From Bacteroidaceae bacterium (GTDB lineage Bacteria; Bacteroidota; Bacteroidia; Bacteroidales; Bacteroidaceae), in the NCBI GenBank assembly GCA_017467385.1, contig JAFTSK010000199.1:1-34718 (forward strand): a stretch of DNA of 34,718 bases, given 5' to 3'. The translations under genes were made by a program, and so were the position numbers. Of this stretch, positions 23,392 to 31,740 are shown piece after piece. The notes below the pieces were generated by a model. That model was not told the origin of the DNA, did not search any database, and saw only the letters and a program-made list of their open reading frames with translations. Numbering within the stretch: position 1 is the first letter of the stretch; every line of letters starts with the position of its first letter.

Positions 23392-23462
23392 TATACAACC
23401 AAAGTATTCCAGCAGACTCCCCGAACCGGATGGTTCGAAATAGATTAAGATTAACTCCATAT

Positions 23463-23507
23463 AAAAAGAAAAAGCGCGGGAATCTGTACCTGTTACTCGT
23501 CCCACAC
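23463..23507 (-). terminator. Rho-independent terminator ending the structured RNA
   Basis: On the minus strand GTGTGGGA (23507-23500) pairs with TCCCGCGC (23481-23474), 8 bp including two G-U pairs. TTTTTCTTTTT follows (23473-23463). It lies 72 nt before the preferred LytTR start and only 3 nt before the alternative one. Confidence 0.65.
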
Positions 23508-23650
23508 TTCAAAGGCCTTCGCATTGCCCAACCTGCCTGAACGAGCAACGCCGAGATAGCCCACGCCGATATGTATAACGACAAAGTACACCTACTGTTG
23601 GCACAAAGGTGTACTAAGGTATATAACATACCCCGTAGACATCTACCGTT
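23463..23650 (-). ncRNA. Candidate structured RNA upstream of the LytTR gene
   Basis: On the minus strand a GC-richer stretch can form a series of stems. These are GTAGA/TCTAC (23646-23642 with 23639-23635), a 5-bp stem at 23618-23632, and a perfect 9-bp stem AGTACACCT/AGGTGTACT (23585-23615, 13-nt loop). A 9-bp stem with G-U pairs follows (23521-23551, 13-nt loop), and then a terminator. No protein homology is seen in any frame. It may be a free small RNA or an attenuator leader of the LytTR gene. A -7 box (TAGCTTTG) lies at 23790-23797. I cannot assign it to a known RNA family by eye. Confidence 0.5.
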
Positions 23651-23968
23651 GCTTTGCTTTTGACAGGTTTAAAGAGTGTGCGAAGTTCTTGAAGTGTCAA
23701 AGACAAAAACGTAGTAAACGTCTTTTCTTAAATATATGTTCGCCCACCTCCCAAGTACTCTATATAAAGAGTATCGGCGATGAGCACTACAAAGCTATAA
23801 AAAAAAATTTGGAATAGGAAATATAAACGAAAAAAGTATAAAAACGCTATTGAAGTGCATCAAAGAAAACGAGACTTCGCGTCAAAGGATAATAAAAATC
23901 CTCTTTGGCGCGTTAGTCGTTACGCCAAAGAGAATTTTCAATAGTTTTTAATCGGGCACCAATAAAAT
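23651..23968. other. Gene-free stretch between the structured RNA and the transglutaminase gene terminator
   Basis: No credible coding frame. It contains a small hairpin (ACTCT at 23757-23761 with AGAGT at 23768-23772), a possible minus-strand -7 box TAGCTTTG (23790-23797), and the palindromic CTCTTTGGCG repeat at 23901-23932. The sequence is very AT-rich with A-tracts. Confidence 0.5.
23901..23932. repeat. Palindromic intergenic repeat, CTCTTTGG type (copy 3)
   Basis: CTCTTTGGCG (23901-23910) and CGCCAAAGAG (23923-23932) are perfect 10-bp arms around a 12-nt loop. An extra GTCAAAGG half-site lies upstream at 23881-23888. The same core occurs at 789-824 and 10009-10044. Confidence 0.7.
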
Positions 23969-24003
23969 AAATAAGGGAACATCAAATAGACATCCCCTTA
24001 TTT
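23969..24003 (-). terminator. Terminator of the transglutaminase-like lipoprotein gene
   Basis: AAATAAGGG (23969-23977) pairs with CCCTTATTT (23995-24003). The stem extends inward through ACAT/CAT matches. The minus-strand tail is T-rich (TTATTTTATT). It lies 19 bp past the gene's stop. Confidence 0.75.
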
Positions 24004-24021
24004 ATCATACTTCATTCTTTA

Positions 24022-26688
24022 TTACAACTTATGAATAACCTTCATCATTTGTTCACCCAGACCGATGGTATAACCTTGTGAAACAAAGACGACACGATTG
24101 AATGTATCGCCAATGATGAACATCGGAAGAATCGTTTTGTTTGATAACTTCATGCCTTTAGCTATCTGTTCTTGAATGCTTCCATCCTTATCAATACCGT
24201 AGGTAATGTTCTGAGGCAATCCAGGGAAATCTTGTGGACGGAATTTTGCATATTCTTCTTCACTTGGGAAAAGCAAAATAAGTTGTCTACCCCACTCTTC
24301 AAAGTCTTTGCTCAATGCGGCAATATCGCGCAAAGCATGGTTGGTAGGTTCCTGGTTTACACCCAATACAGCCACAATATAATAACCACGACCTGTAGTA
24401 GACAAAACAGACTTCAAATCTGTACTTCCAATTGGTTGGTATAATGACTCAGAATTAAAGTTACCTATTACTTGTACATCGTCTTGAGCTTCACGCATTA
24501 CCATGTCAAGCTTAGTTGTCTTATTGGCACGAATGGGGAAGAACTCCATTTCAGCCAATACACCACCATTTGCCAAACGAGTACCTGTTACTAATACATA
24601 ATCACCTTCGTCTAAAGCGGTTCCATTCTTCAATAAATTACTCCAAGTAGTACCTTCTCCCATGTCAATATCACCTTCATCATAATTGAGCAACTGCAAG
24701 GAGCCTTCCGGAGTAATCTTAGAAATAGAGAAGTGTGAATAATATTTAGGATCGGCCAATGACTTGATAGGTTTGTATGTGGCTACCAACTTACCATTCT
24801 TGGTTTCTACCGGAGTAGCCACTTCGAAATTGACATCTATAATTCCGTCTGTTTCACTTATCATCTGTACCTTTCCGGTTACTTCATCAATACGAGAAGG
24901 AATCCCCAAGCTACGAGCCATAGCTACGAAGAAAATATTACGACTATGTGCATCAGCTACGCGAGCTTTCCAGACACCTGCAGGAGAGATAGGCGCACCA
25001 CCCAAATTGCATTGTGCATCAATACGGATGTTTTCGGAAACCCAAGTTGTCAATTTGTTCCAATCTGCTTGGAAAGCGGCTTTGTCTTCTTCTGGAATCA
25101 CTTCCTTAAAGAAAGACTTATAAGGAGTCAACATTTCGTTGGCTACTCGTGGATTGCGTACAAAACGACGGTAATAATCCATGTTTTCTTTATATACCTT
25201 CGACTGCATGTGATCTATCAAAACTTCTGAACTTACGTCACGCAAGTCTTTTGCAGAGATGCGTTGTAACAGATCAATACCGGCAACCTTTGACTTGTCT
25301 GAACGTAAGCGAGCCAAGAAATCACAAATCGCAACGTGATTACCACGAGAGGCTACCAGAATCTTGGCCACTGCATTTTCGTCCAATTTATAGTCTTTTG
25401 CAAATTTACGAGCTTTTTCATCGGTCATAAAAGTAGCTACATACGCGTTGCGTATAGAGTCTTCTATTTCCATGCGACGATTGTTTTCTGCTCTTTGTTC
25501 TGGAGTTACTTCCGGCATGTTTACGCCTTCTACCGGAGGAATAATATCCAATTTCACAGAAGAGACCTCTCCAGCTTTCTTATCCAATTTTACAGTCAGA
25601 TCTGTGTTCATTCCAAACGACAGCTTTCCATAGCCAAATTGACCATCTTTTGAAGCCCACACTAACATGTCTCCTTTACCAGCTGACAAAGAAGTTTTTC
25701 CTTCAGCATCTGTTTGTTTACGTGCTACAGTATAGAACTCTGCATAATTATATACCTTGAATTCTACTTTAGCATCAGCTACTGGTTGATCGTTTGCATC
25801 TACAATCAAAACAGTAGCTTTGGCACTCGGAGCATAGTTATCTATGATGTTGATTTCTGTATAGTTCGGATTCTGGTGCATAATTTCTTCCGGCCCGTTA
25901 TAACGTCCAAACACTTTGGTGTGCATCAGCATACCACGAGAAGCAGGAGCATTAAACCATCCGAGATTCAACACCGGTTCAGGTTCGCAAGCACCCAAGA
26001 AGTACCATTTACCATCTACCCAAGCTTCTACCCAAGCATGATTGTCATCGGTATGCGCCCAACGCGGTGTATATACTTGACGAGCAGGAATACCTACTGA
26101 ACGCAAAGCAGCTACCGTAAATGTAGATTCTTCTCCACAACGACCATAAGCTGTTTTTACAGAAGCTAATGGAGAACTGGTACGTGCATCTGATGGAGTG
26201 TAAACTACCTTTTCATGACACCAATGGTTGACTTCCAACACAGCATCGTGCAAAGACAAGTTCTTCACGCGGTCCTTTAGTTCTTCATAGAACACCTTAC
26301 GGCTATGATCTAAATTTTCATTGTTTACGCGGATAGGAAGTACAAAATGGCGGAATTCGCGTTCCGGAATAAGTTTACCCCAGGGCATTTCTTCCTTTGC
26401 CTTCAATGAATAGTCTACATTTTCTAAGAAGAACTCTCCTGAGTAATCTGTAATATCCCCCAACGGCATATAAGCATAGAGGAAAGTCAACGCTTCCCGT
26501 TGAGGAGTCGTTATCTCTTGATCAAACACCTTGAATAAGTCTCCTTGATTCAAGGAAGCAGCACGATTATTAAAATCGTCCTGTACAACGGCAAACTCGG
26601 CATCATCACTAAATAAACGGTTTCCTGTACAAGAAACGTTCATCAGTAACAAACCAAGACTTAATGCACAAATAGACAAAAACTTCAT
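24022..26688 (-). CDS. Transglutaminase-like lipoprotein with duplicated, degenerate second domain and thioredoxin-like C-terminus
   Basis: 888 residues. Signal peptide with Cys near residue 20 (LLLMNVSC), probably a lipoprotein. A transglutaminase-like (TG) domain covers about 120-240: YGRCGEESTFTVAALRSVGIPAR with catalytic-type Cys184, and DDNHAWVEAWVDGKWYFLGACEPEP with His217. An Ig-like carboxypeptidase-regulatory segment follows (about 285-370). A second TG-like copy lies at about 540-605; in it DAHSRNIFFVAMARSLGIPSR aligns with the first and the Cys position is Ala580. The C-terminal part (about 765-888) resembles thioredoxin-like folds but lacks CxxC. Family members are envelope proteins, possibly peptidases or peptide-binding proteins; the substrate is unknown. 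Downstream of lepA, 69 bp away. Confidence 0.85.
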   Translation of the reverse strand: MKFLSICALSLGLLLMNVSCTGNRLFSDDAEFAVVQDDFNNRAASLNQGDLFKVFDQEITTPQREALTFLYAYMPLGDITDYSGEFFLENVDYSLKAKEEMPWGKLIPEREFRHFVLPIRVNNENLDHSRKVFYEELKDRVKNLSLHDAVLEVNHWCHEKVVYTPSDARTSSPLASVKTAYGRCGEESTFTVAALRSVGIPARQVYTPRWAHTDDNHAWVEAWVDGKWYFLGACEPEPVLNLGWFNAPASRGMLMHTKVFGRYNGPEEIMHQNPNYTEINIIDNYAPSAKATVLIVDANDQPVADAKVEFKVYNYAEFYTVARKQTDAEGKTSLSAGKGDMLVWASKDGQFGYGKLSFGMNTDLTVKLDKKAGEVSSVKLDIIPPVEGVNMPEVTPEQRAENNRRMEIEDSIRNAYVATFMTDEKARKFAKDYKLDENAVAKILVASRGNHVAICDFLARLRSDKSKVAGIDLLQRISAKDLRDVSSEVLIDHMQSKVYKENMDYYRRFVRNPRVANEMLTPYKSFFKEVIPEEDKAAFQADWNKLTTWVSENIRIDAQCNLGGAPISPAGVWKARVADAHSRNIFFVAMARSLGIPSRIDEVTGKVQMISETDGIIDVNFEVATPVETKNGKLVATYKPIKSLADPKYYSHFSISKITPEGSLQLLNYDEGDIDMGEGTTWSNLLKNGTALDEGDYVLVTGTRLANGGVLAEMEFFPIRANKTTKLDMVMREAQDDVQVIGNFNSESLYQPIGSTDLKSVLSTTGRGYYIVAVLGVNQEPTNHALRDIAALSKDFEEWGRQLILLFPSEEEYAKFRPQDFPGLPQNITYGIDKDGSIQEQIAKGMKLSNKTILPMFIIGDTFNRVVFVSQGYTIGLGEQMMKVIHKL

Positions 26689-26724
26689 GTTGTTATGATT
26701 TTTAAGGTTAATAATTCTTTTAGG

Positions 26725-26747
26725 TTCTCCCTCACTAAGAGGGAGAA
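26725..26747. repeat. Short hairpin between lepA and the transglutaminase gene
   Basis: TTCTCCCTC (26725-26733) and GAGGGAGAA (26739-26747) are perfect 9-bp arms with a 5-nt loop. It resembles the inner palindromes of the long repeats around the GH92 gene (CCCCTCTTGAGAGGGG). It lacks a good U-tract, so it may slow rather than end lepA transcripts. Confidence 0.6.
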
Positions 26748-26757
26748 TTAGGAGTCT

Positions 26758-28539
26758 TTAATCGAGCTTCAATACTGCAAGGAAAGCCTTTTGAGGTACT
26801 TCTACATTACCAATCTGTTTCATACGTTTCTTACCCTTCTTCTGTTTTTCCAACAATTTACGTTTACGGCTTACGTCGCCCCCGTAACATTTGGCAGTAA
26901 CGTCTTTACGTACCTGTTTGATGGTTTCTCGGGCGATAATCTTCGCACCAATAGCCGCCTGAATCGCAATGTCAAACTGCTGTCTTGGAATCAACTCTTT
27001 CAACTTTTCGCACATACGACGACCGAAAGTTTCAGCATTGTCTACGTGTGTCAAAGTAGACAAGGCATCCACCGGTTCACCATTTAGCAAAATATCCAAT
27101 TTAATCAGCTTGGATGGTCGGAAACCGTTCATGTGATAGTCAAACGAAGCATATCCCTTTGAAATACTCTTTAGCTTATCATAGAAGTCAATAACGATTT
27201 CTCCCAACGGTATGTCGTAGAAGATTTCCACTCTGTTACCCGAAATGTATTCCTGCTTGACAAGCTCTCCACGCTTACCCAAACACAACGTCATGATAGG
27301 ACCTATGTAATTGGTCGAAGTGATGACAGACGCACGAATATACGGTTCCTCGATATGGTCAATCAACGTAACTTCCGGCATTCCCGATGGATTGTGTACT
27401 TCTTTCGCTTCACCATGCTTATCGTATATCATGTACGAAACGTTTGGTACAGTGGTAATAACGTTCATATCGAATTCTCGATCCAGACGTTCCTGAATGA
27501 TTTCCATGTGAAGCAATCCCAAAAAACCGCAACGGAAGCCAAAGCCCAAAGCCACCGAAGACTCCGGAGTGAATGTCAGAGAAGCATCATTCAACTGCAA
27601 CTTTTCCAACGAAGCACGAAGGTTTTCGTAATCTTCTGCTTCAATCGGATATACCCCGGCAAACACCATCGGTTTTACTTCTTCAAAACCGGCAATGGCC
27701 TTGTCGCAAGGACGGGCAATGTGGGTAATGGTATCCCCTACCTTTACTTCTTTTGAGGTCTTAATTCCCGAAATGATATAACCTACATCTCCGGTACAAA
27801 GTTCTTGTCGAGGAATCATATCCATCTTCAATACTCCGATTTCATCGGCATCATATTCCTTGCCTGTATTGAAGAACTTTACCTTATCTCCCTTTCGGAT
27901 AATGCCGTTTTCTATCTTAAAGTAAGCAATGATTCCTCGGAAAGAGTTGAACACAGAGTCAAAAATCAAAGCTTGCAATGGAGCTTCTTCATCACCTTCC
28001 GGATGTGGAATACGTTCCACCACCGCCGCCAAGATTTCTTTTACCCCTAAGCCGGTCTTTCCGGATGCTCGGATAATTTCTTCCCGTTTACAGCCCAAGA
28101 GGTCTACGATTTCATCTTCCACTTCGTCGGGCATGGCACTATCCATGTCGCACTTGTTCATGACAGGAATGATTTCGAGGTCATGTTCCAAAGCCATGTA
28201 AAGGTTGGATATGGTCTGTGCCTGTACACCTTGAGAAGCATCAACCACCAACAAAGCTCCTTCGCAGGCAGCAATCGAACGAGAGACTTCATACGAGAAG
28301 TCCACGTGTCCCGGAGTGTCAATCAGGTTCAAGACATATTTCTCGCCTTTATAAGTGTACTCCATCTGGATGGCATGGCTTTTGATGGTGATTCCTCTCT
28401 CCTTCTCCAAATCCATATCATCCAGCATCTGTCCTTCTGTAACCTTAATGGTCTGGGTATATTCCAACAAACGGTCGGCCAACGTAGACTTACCGTGATC
28501 AATATGCGCTATAATGCAAAAATTACGTATGTGTTTCAT
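26758..28539 (-). CDS. lepA: Elongation factor 4 (LepA), ribosomal back-translocase
   Basis: 593 residues, normal length. GTPase motifs: [14 protein letters not shown] (G1), [12 protein letters not shown] (G2), [15 protein letters not shown] (G3), NKCDMDSA (G4). After the beta-barrel and domain III/V ([23 protein letters not shown]), the LepA-specific C-terminal domain ends in [25 protein letters not shown]. It acts on ribosomes during translation and assembly as a GTPase. Its -7 box directly abuts the terminator of the upstream small winged-helix gene, so it starts its own transcript. Confidence 0.97.
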   Translation of the reverse strand: MKHIRNFCIIAHIDHGKSTLADRLLEYTQTIKVTEGQMLDDMDLEKERGITIKSHAIQMEYTYKGEKYVLNLIDTPGHVDFSYEVSRSIAACEGALLVVDASQGVQAQTISNLYMALEHDLEIIPVMNKCDMDSAMPDEVEDEIVDLLGCKREEIIRASGKTGLGVKEILAAVVERIPHPEGDEEAPLQALIFDSVFNSFRGIIAYFKIENGIIRKGDKVKFFNTGKEYDADEIGVLKMDMIPRQELCTGDVGYIISGIKTSKEVKVGDTITHIARPCDKAIAGFEEVKPMVFAGVYPIEAEDYENLRASLEKLQLNDASLTFTPESSVALGFGFRCGFLGLLHMEIIQERLDREFDMNVITTVPNVSYMIYDKHGEAKEVHNPSGMPEVTLIDHIEEPYIRASVITSTNYIGPIMTLCLGKRGELVKQEYISGNRVEIFYDIPLGEIVIDFYDKLKSISKGYASFDYHMNGFRPSKLIKLDILLNGEPVDALSTLTHVDNAETFGRRMCEKLKELIPRQQFDIAIQAAIGAKIIARETIKQVRKDVTAKCYGGDVSRKRKLLEKQKKGKKRMKQIGNVEVPQKAFLAVLKLD

Positions 28540-28559
28540 CCTTATTTTGTTTATCCCTG

Positions 28560-28567
28560 CAAAGATA
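28560..28567 (-). promoter_or_regulatory. Bacteroidetes -7 box for lepA
   Basis: Minus strand TATCTTTG, exact TAnnTTTG, 20 bp before the lepA ATG. A weaker ATTG -33 box (28589-28586) lies 18 bp upstream, inside the loop of the preceding terminator. Confidence 0.65.
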
Positions 28568-28570
28568 TAA

Positions 28571-28617
28571 AAAAAATGCGTTGGTCAATATCTAAAAGAC
28601 ACGCCAACGCATTTTTT
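28571..28617. terminator. Terminator of the small winged-helix gene
   Basis: AAAAAATGCGTTGG (28571-28584) and CCAACGCATTTTTT (28604-28617) form a perfect 14-bp stem with a U-tract on either strand. It separates the winged-helix gene (stop at 28635) from lepA. Confidence 0.88.
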
Positions 28618-28634
28618 ATAGAAACAATTCTTTC

Positions 28635-28838
28635 TTACACCAATTTTACAAAGATTTCACCTTCTACTTCAGAAACAGCAACCTTATCTTCTCTCAACAA
28701 CCAACCTAAGCCCAAGAAAAAATCCTTGTCTGCTTTCAACTTTGCTGCTTTCTTGATTTGTTTCTGTGTCAAACCTTCGGTTTCGTTCAATGCTGTCCAG
28801 ATTTGTCCGGCCAAAGCACCTGCTTTTTCTTTTAACAT
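28635..28838 (-). CDS. Small winged helix-turn-helix protein (DUF2582-like)
   Basis: 67 residues, one compact domain: AGQIWTALNETEGLTQKQIKKAAKLKADKDFFLGLGWLLREDKVAVSEVEGEIFVKLV. This is the pattern of the small winged-helix DUF2582 family: a helix-turn-helix (TQKQIKKAAKL) followed by a wing (VAVSEVEGEIFVKL). Members are conserved in Bacteroidetes with unknown targets. The gene stands alone, has its own -7 box and terminator, and its leader carries two palindromes that could be binding sites, so self-regulation is possible. Confidence 0.82.
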   Translation of the reverse strand: MLKEKAGALAGQIWTALNETEGLTQKQIKKAAKLKADKDFFLGLGWLLREDKVAVSEVEGEIFVKLV

Positions 28839-28860
28839 TCTTAATTATGGTTTTAAGTTA

Positions 28861-28890
28861 AACGATCGTTATCATCCGAATACGAATGAT
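28861..28890. promoter_or_regulatory. Adjacent palindromes in the winged-helix gene leader, candidate operator
   Basis: AACGATCGTT (28861-28870) is a perfect 10-bp palindrome. It is followed directly by ATCATCCGAATACGAATGAT (28871-28890), a 20-bp imperfect palindrome in which 16 of 20 positions are self-complementary. Both lie between the -7 box and the ATG. Confidence 0.45.
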
Positions 28891-28908
28891 TGGCTTTCTT
28901 TTGCGTTG

Positions 28909-28916
28909 CAAAGATA
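28909..28916 (-). promoter_or_regulatory. Bacteroidetes -7 box for the winged-helix gene
   Basis: Minus strand TATCTTTG, exact TAnnTTTG, 70 bp before the ATG at 28838. No convincing -33 box. The leader would hold the palindromes at 28861-28890. Confidence 0.6.
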
Positions 28917-28984
28917 CAACTTTTATGCTTTACAGCATATTTTGTAAAGAAAAACCAAGTACGTTTTTATATTTTTTTAAACAT

Positions 28985-29464
28985 TTAAGGCTGTTTCTGC
29001 CTACTTTCGGCTTGTTTTTCAAGATATTCACACCAGATACGGGCGGCCTCTTCTACCATTTTTGCACAAGGACGCTTGGCATAATACTTCTCTGTCCGAG
29101 CTTCGGGAGTGGAAACAACCGGTTCTTTCTTGGATAAACCTAATAAATCGGCACATTTCAAAGCTCCGTTTCGTTCGATAAACTGTTTGGCAAGTTCTTG
29201 AACCAATGCATAGTTGGCAGCTTTTCCTTCGCGGTCTGCTCCTTCCGTCGAACCGGTTTCCAGACCGGCCAACATGAACAACCCACAAGCCGCCCCACAA
29301 GTTTCTCTCATTCGTCCAATCCCTCCCCCAAAAGAGGCCGACATATGCAATGCCTGTTCACGAGTAAATCCGTATTTATCAGCAAATGCGGCAACTACTG
29401 CTTGCGAACAATTAAAGCCTTCCTTAAACAAAGCTACTGCCTTTTCTATCCTTTCTTTTTCCAT
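28985..29464 (-). CDS. C_GCAxxG_C_C family protein
   Basis: 159 residues from the ATG at 29464 (a GTG two codons upstream is less likely). The cysteine pattern that names the family is clear: FNCSQAVVAAF (about 17-27), GGGIGRMRETCGAACGLFML (about 46-65), then CADLLG and RPCAKMVEEAARIW towards the end. The family is widespread in anaerobes and is thought to be a redox or metal-binding protein; its reaction is not established. It is the last gene of a tight operon with the D-2-hydroxyacid dehydrogenase (6-bp gap) and rarA. Confidence 0.9.
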   Translation of the reverse strand: MEKERIEKAVALFKEGFNCSQAVVAAFADKYGFTREQALHMSASFGGGIGRMRETCGAACGLFMLAGLETGSTEGADREGKAANYALVQELAKQFIERNGALKCADLLGLSKKEPVVSTPEARTEKYYAKRPCAKMVEEAARIWCEYLEKQAESRQKQP

Positions 29465-29470
29465 AACCAC

Positions 29471-30427
29471 TTACTTTGCTACATTATTAATTACATGCCC
29501 TTCCATGTACCCTTTCAAGTTCGCTACAGCAATCTGCATGAGTCGGCTACGGGCTTCTTTGGTTGCCCAGGCAATATGAGGGGTGATAAAGCAATTACGA
29601 GCCGTCAGCAATGGATTGTCAGGTGTAGGGGGTTCCGTAGAAAGTACGTCCAATCCTGCTGCGGCAATAACTCCTGTATTTAAGGCTTCGGCTAAGTCTT
29701 GTTCGTTTATCAGAGGACCACGACCGGTGTTTATCAGGATAGCAGTAGGCTTCATGCTCTTCAGACGGGTGGCATTGACCATTTCCTTTGTGGTTGAAGT
29801 CAACGGACAATGAAGGCTTACTACATCACAAGTTTTAAACAATTCGTCCAGCTCCATCTTTTTGAATCCTTCCGGAAGCTCTGCCTGACTTTTCGAAGTG
29901 TACACGCCTACGTTCATACCAAACGCCGAAGCAATGCGAGCCGTAGCCTGACCAATGTTGCCAAACCCCACAATTCCCATCCATTTGCCGCTAAGTTCCA
30001 TCAAACAGGAATCCCAATAACAAAAATCAGCATTGGCCGACCAGACTCCCTGACGGTTCTTTTCGGCGTAATAGCTTACTCGTTGGGTGATGTTCAACAA
30101 ATGGGCAAAGACCATCTGTGCCACCGAATCCGTACTATATGCGGGGATATTTGTTACGATGATTCCCCGTTCTTTTGCGGCTTCGATGTCGACCACATTA
30201 TAACCGGTGGCCAGCACGCCGATGTATTTTAACTTTGGCAAAGCCGCCATATTCTCTGCTGTAATGAGTGTCTTGTTGGCTATCAAGACTTCTGCATCCT
30301 TTGCCCGTTCGAGTAACTCGGCCGGAAAAGTGCGGTCGTAAACAACCAGATTCCCCAAACGCCCCATTTCTTCCCATGACAGATCGCCGGGATTTAAGCA
30401 ATAGCCATCTAAAACTCTGATTTCCAT
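29471..30427 (-). CDS. D-2-hydroxyacid dehydrogenase (glycerate/hydroxypyruvate reductase-like)
   Basis: 318 residues. The NAD-binding motif GIVGFGNIGQATARIASAFGM is seen at about residues 149-169. Catalytic residues of the family: Arg in INTGRGPLINE, Glu in LDVLSTEPPTPDNPLL, and His in ITPHIAWATKEAR. The N-terminal substrate domain has LKYIGVLATGYNVVDI. The enzyme reduces a 2-oxoacid such as hydroxypyruvate or glyoxylate to the D-hydroxyacid with NADH; which one is used cannot be told. It lies 7 bp after rarA and 6 bp before the C_GCAxxG_C_C gene. Confidence 0.92.
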   Translation of the reverse strand: MEIRVLDGYCLNPGDLSWEEMGRLGNLVVYDRTFPAELLERAKDAEVLIANKTLITAENMAALPKLKYIGVLATGYNVVDIEAAKERGIIVTNIPAYSTDSVAQMVFAHLLNITQRVSYYAEKNRQGVWSANADFCYWDSCLMELSGKWMGIVGFGNIGQATARIASAFGMNVGVYTSKSQAELPEGFKKMELDELFKTCDVVSLHCPLTSTTKEMVNATRLKSMKPTAILINTGRGPLINEQDLAEALNTGVIAAAGLDVLSTEPPTPDNPLLTARNCFITPHIAWATKEARSRLMQIAVANLKGYMEGHVINNVAK

Positions 30428-30434
30428 ATTCCTG

Positions 30435-31712
30435 TTATTCTTTGAATCGTTCTCCCCACAAGCTTTGCATCCGTTCTTTCAACTTGGCTTCCTGTGGATT
30501 GGCTTGCGGATGCCAAATACGGGTGTCGGCCACCTCGTCGGGCAAGAACTGTTGTTTGACAAAATTTCCTTGATAGGCATGAGCATACTTATAATCTTTT
30601 CCATACCCCAACTGCTTCATAAGCTTGGTGGGAGCATTACGAAGATGCAAAGGCACTGGCAGATTGCCCGTTTCACGAACCAGCTCCAATGCCTGGTTGA
30701 TGCCCTCATAGGCTGAATTACTCTTCGGACTGGTGGCCAAATAGACCGTTGCTTCTGCCAAAGGTATCCTTCCTTCCGGCCAACCGATTTTCATGACGGC
30801 ATCGAAAGCGGCATTGGCTAATAGCAATGCATTCGGATTGGCTAAACCGATGTCTTCGGAAGCCGAGATAACCAAACGACGGGCGATGAATGCGGGATCT
30901 TCTCCCCCTTCGACCATGCGTGCCAACCAATACAAAGCTCCATCGGGATCGCTTCCTCGAATGGACTTGATAAAGGCCGAAATGATGTCATAATGCATCT
31001 CGCCTTCCTTGTCGTAAGCCAACGGATTCTGCTGAAGCCTTTCTAACACCTTTTCGTTGGTGATGACAATCTTATCGGTAGATGTATCTGCTTCCACCAC
31101 CAATTCCAATATATTAAGGAGCTTTCGCGCATCGCCTCCCGAATAGCGAAGCATGGCATCCGTTTCTTCCAGTTCGATGTCTTTTTCCTTTAAATATACG
31201 TCTTTCCGGAGAGCATTCTGAAGCAACTCCAATAAATCGTCTTTCTCCAACGACTTCAGCACATAAAGCTGACAACGCGACAACAGCGGCCGAATGACTT
31301 CAAAAGAAGGATTCTCGGTGGTGGCTCCAATCAATGTAACCACCCCTGTCTCCACCGCGCCCAACAAAGAGTCTTGTTGCGATTTGCTGAAACGATGTAT
31401 TTCGTCAATAAAAAGAATCGGACTGGCCTGATTGAAATAACGGCTGTTACGGGCTTTTTCGATGACTTCGCGCACATCTTTCACACCACTTGTAACCGCA
31501 CTCAATGTAAAGAAAGGGGTTTCCAACTTGTTGGCAATGATTTGTGCCAATGTGGTCTTCCCCACTCCGGGAGGTCCCCAGAGGATAAAGGACGAAATAC
31601 GTCCGGCTTCTATCATTTTACGAAGGATAGCACCGGTGCCAACTAAATGTTTCTGCCCGATGTACTCGTCTAACGTCTTTGGTCTTAATCGTTCTGCTAA
31701 CGGCTGTGCCAT
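30435..31712 (-). CDS. rarA: Replication-associated recombination protein A (RarA/MgsA), AAA+ ATPase
   Basis: 425 residues, normal length. Walker A WGPPGVGKTTLAQII (about 45-59), Walker B ILFIDEIHRFSKSQQD, sensor 1 IGATTENPSFEV, and the clamp-loader-like C-terminal domain (IRGSDPDGALYWLARMVEGGEDPAFIARRLVISASEDIG; HLRNAPTKLMK). RarA is a tetrameric ATPase acting at stalled replication forks with SSB. First gene of the operon with a -7 box 21 bp upstream of its ATG. Confidence 0.95.
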   Translation of the reverse strand: MAQPLAERLRPKTLDEYIGQKHLVGTGAILRKMIEAGRISSFILWGPPGVGKTTLAQIIANKLETPFFTLSAVTSGVKDVREVIEKARNSRYFNQASPILFIDEIHRFSKSQQDSLLGAVETGVVTLIGATTENPSFEVIRPLLSRCQLYVLKSLEKDDLLELLQNALRKDVYLKEKDIELEETDAMLRYSGGDARKLLNILELVVEADTSTDKIVITNEKVLERLQQNPLAYDKEGEMHYDIISAFIKSIRGSDPDGALYWLARMVEGGEDPAFIARRLVISASEDIGLANPNALLLANAAFDAVMKIGWPEGRIPLAEATVYLATSPKSNSAYEGINQALELVRETGNLPVPLHLRNAPTKLMKQLGYGKDYKYAHAYQGNFVKQQFLPDEVADTRIWHPQANPQEAKLKERMQSLWGERFKE

Positions 31713-31732
31713 GTGCTATGTTTTTTTATTTG

Positions 31733-31740
31733 CAAATATA
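31733..31740 (-). promoter_or_regulatory. Bacteroidetes -7 box for the rarA operon
   Basis: Minus strand TATATTTG, exact TAnnTTTG, 20 bp before the rarA ATG. The -33 region is not conserved. Confidence 0.6.

Noticed and set aside
23422..23437. tRNA fragment or attachment site (GGTTCGAA-like sequence)
   Set aside because: The resemblance is limited to a CGAACC-GGAT-GGTTCG hairpin. No tRNA body, integrase or matching second site is present.
23375..23629. Minus-strand open frame of 84 codons across the structured region
   Set aside because: Its composition is unlike a protein, it spans the terminator hairpin and U-tract, and it overlaps the LytTR start region in another frame. The RNA reading explains the stretch better.
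23463..23650. Insertion-sequence relic
   Set aside because: No transposase motif, no terminal inverted repeats at the borders and no target duplication were seen. The terminator and stems point to RNA.
28183..28947. Plus-strand 254-codon frame opposite lepA and the winged-helix gene
   Set aside because: It runs antisense through two clearly real genes, a terminator and a promoter. It shows no domain.
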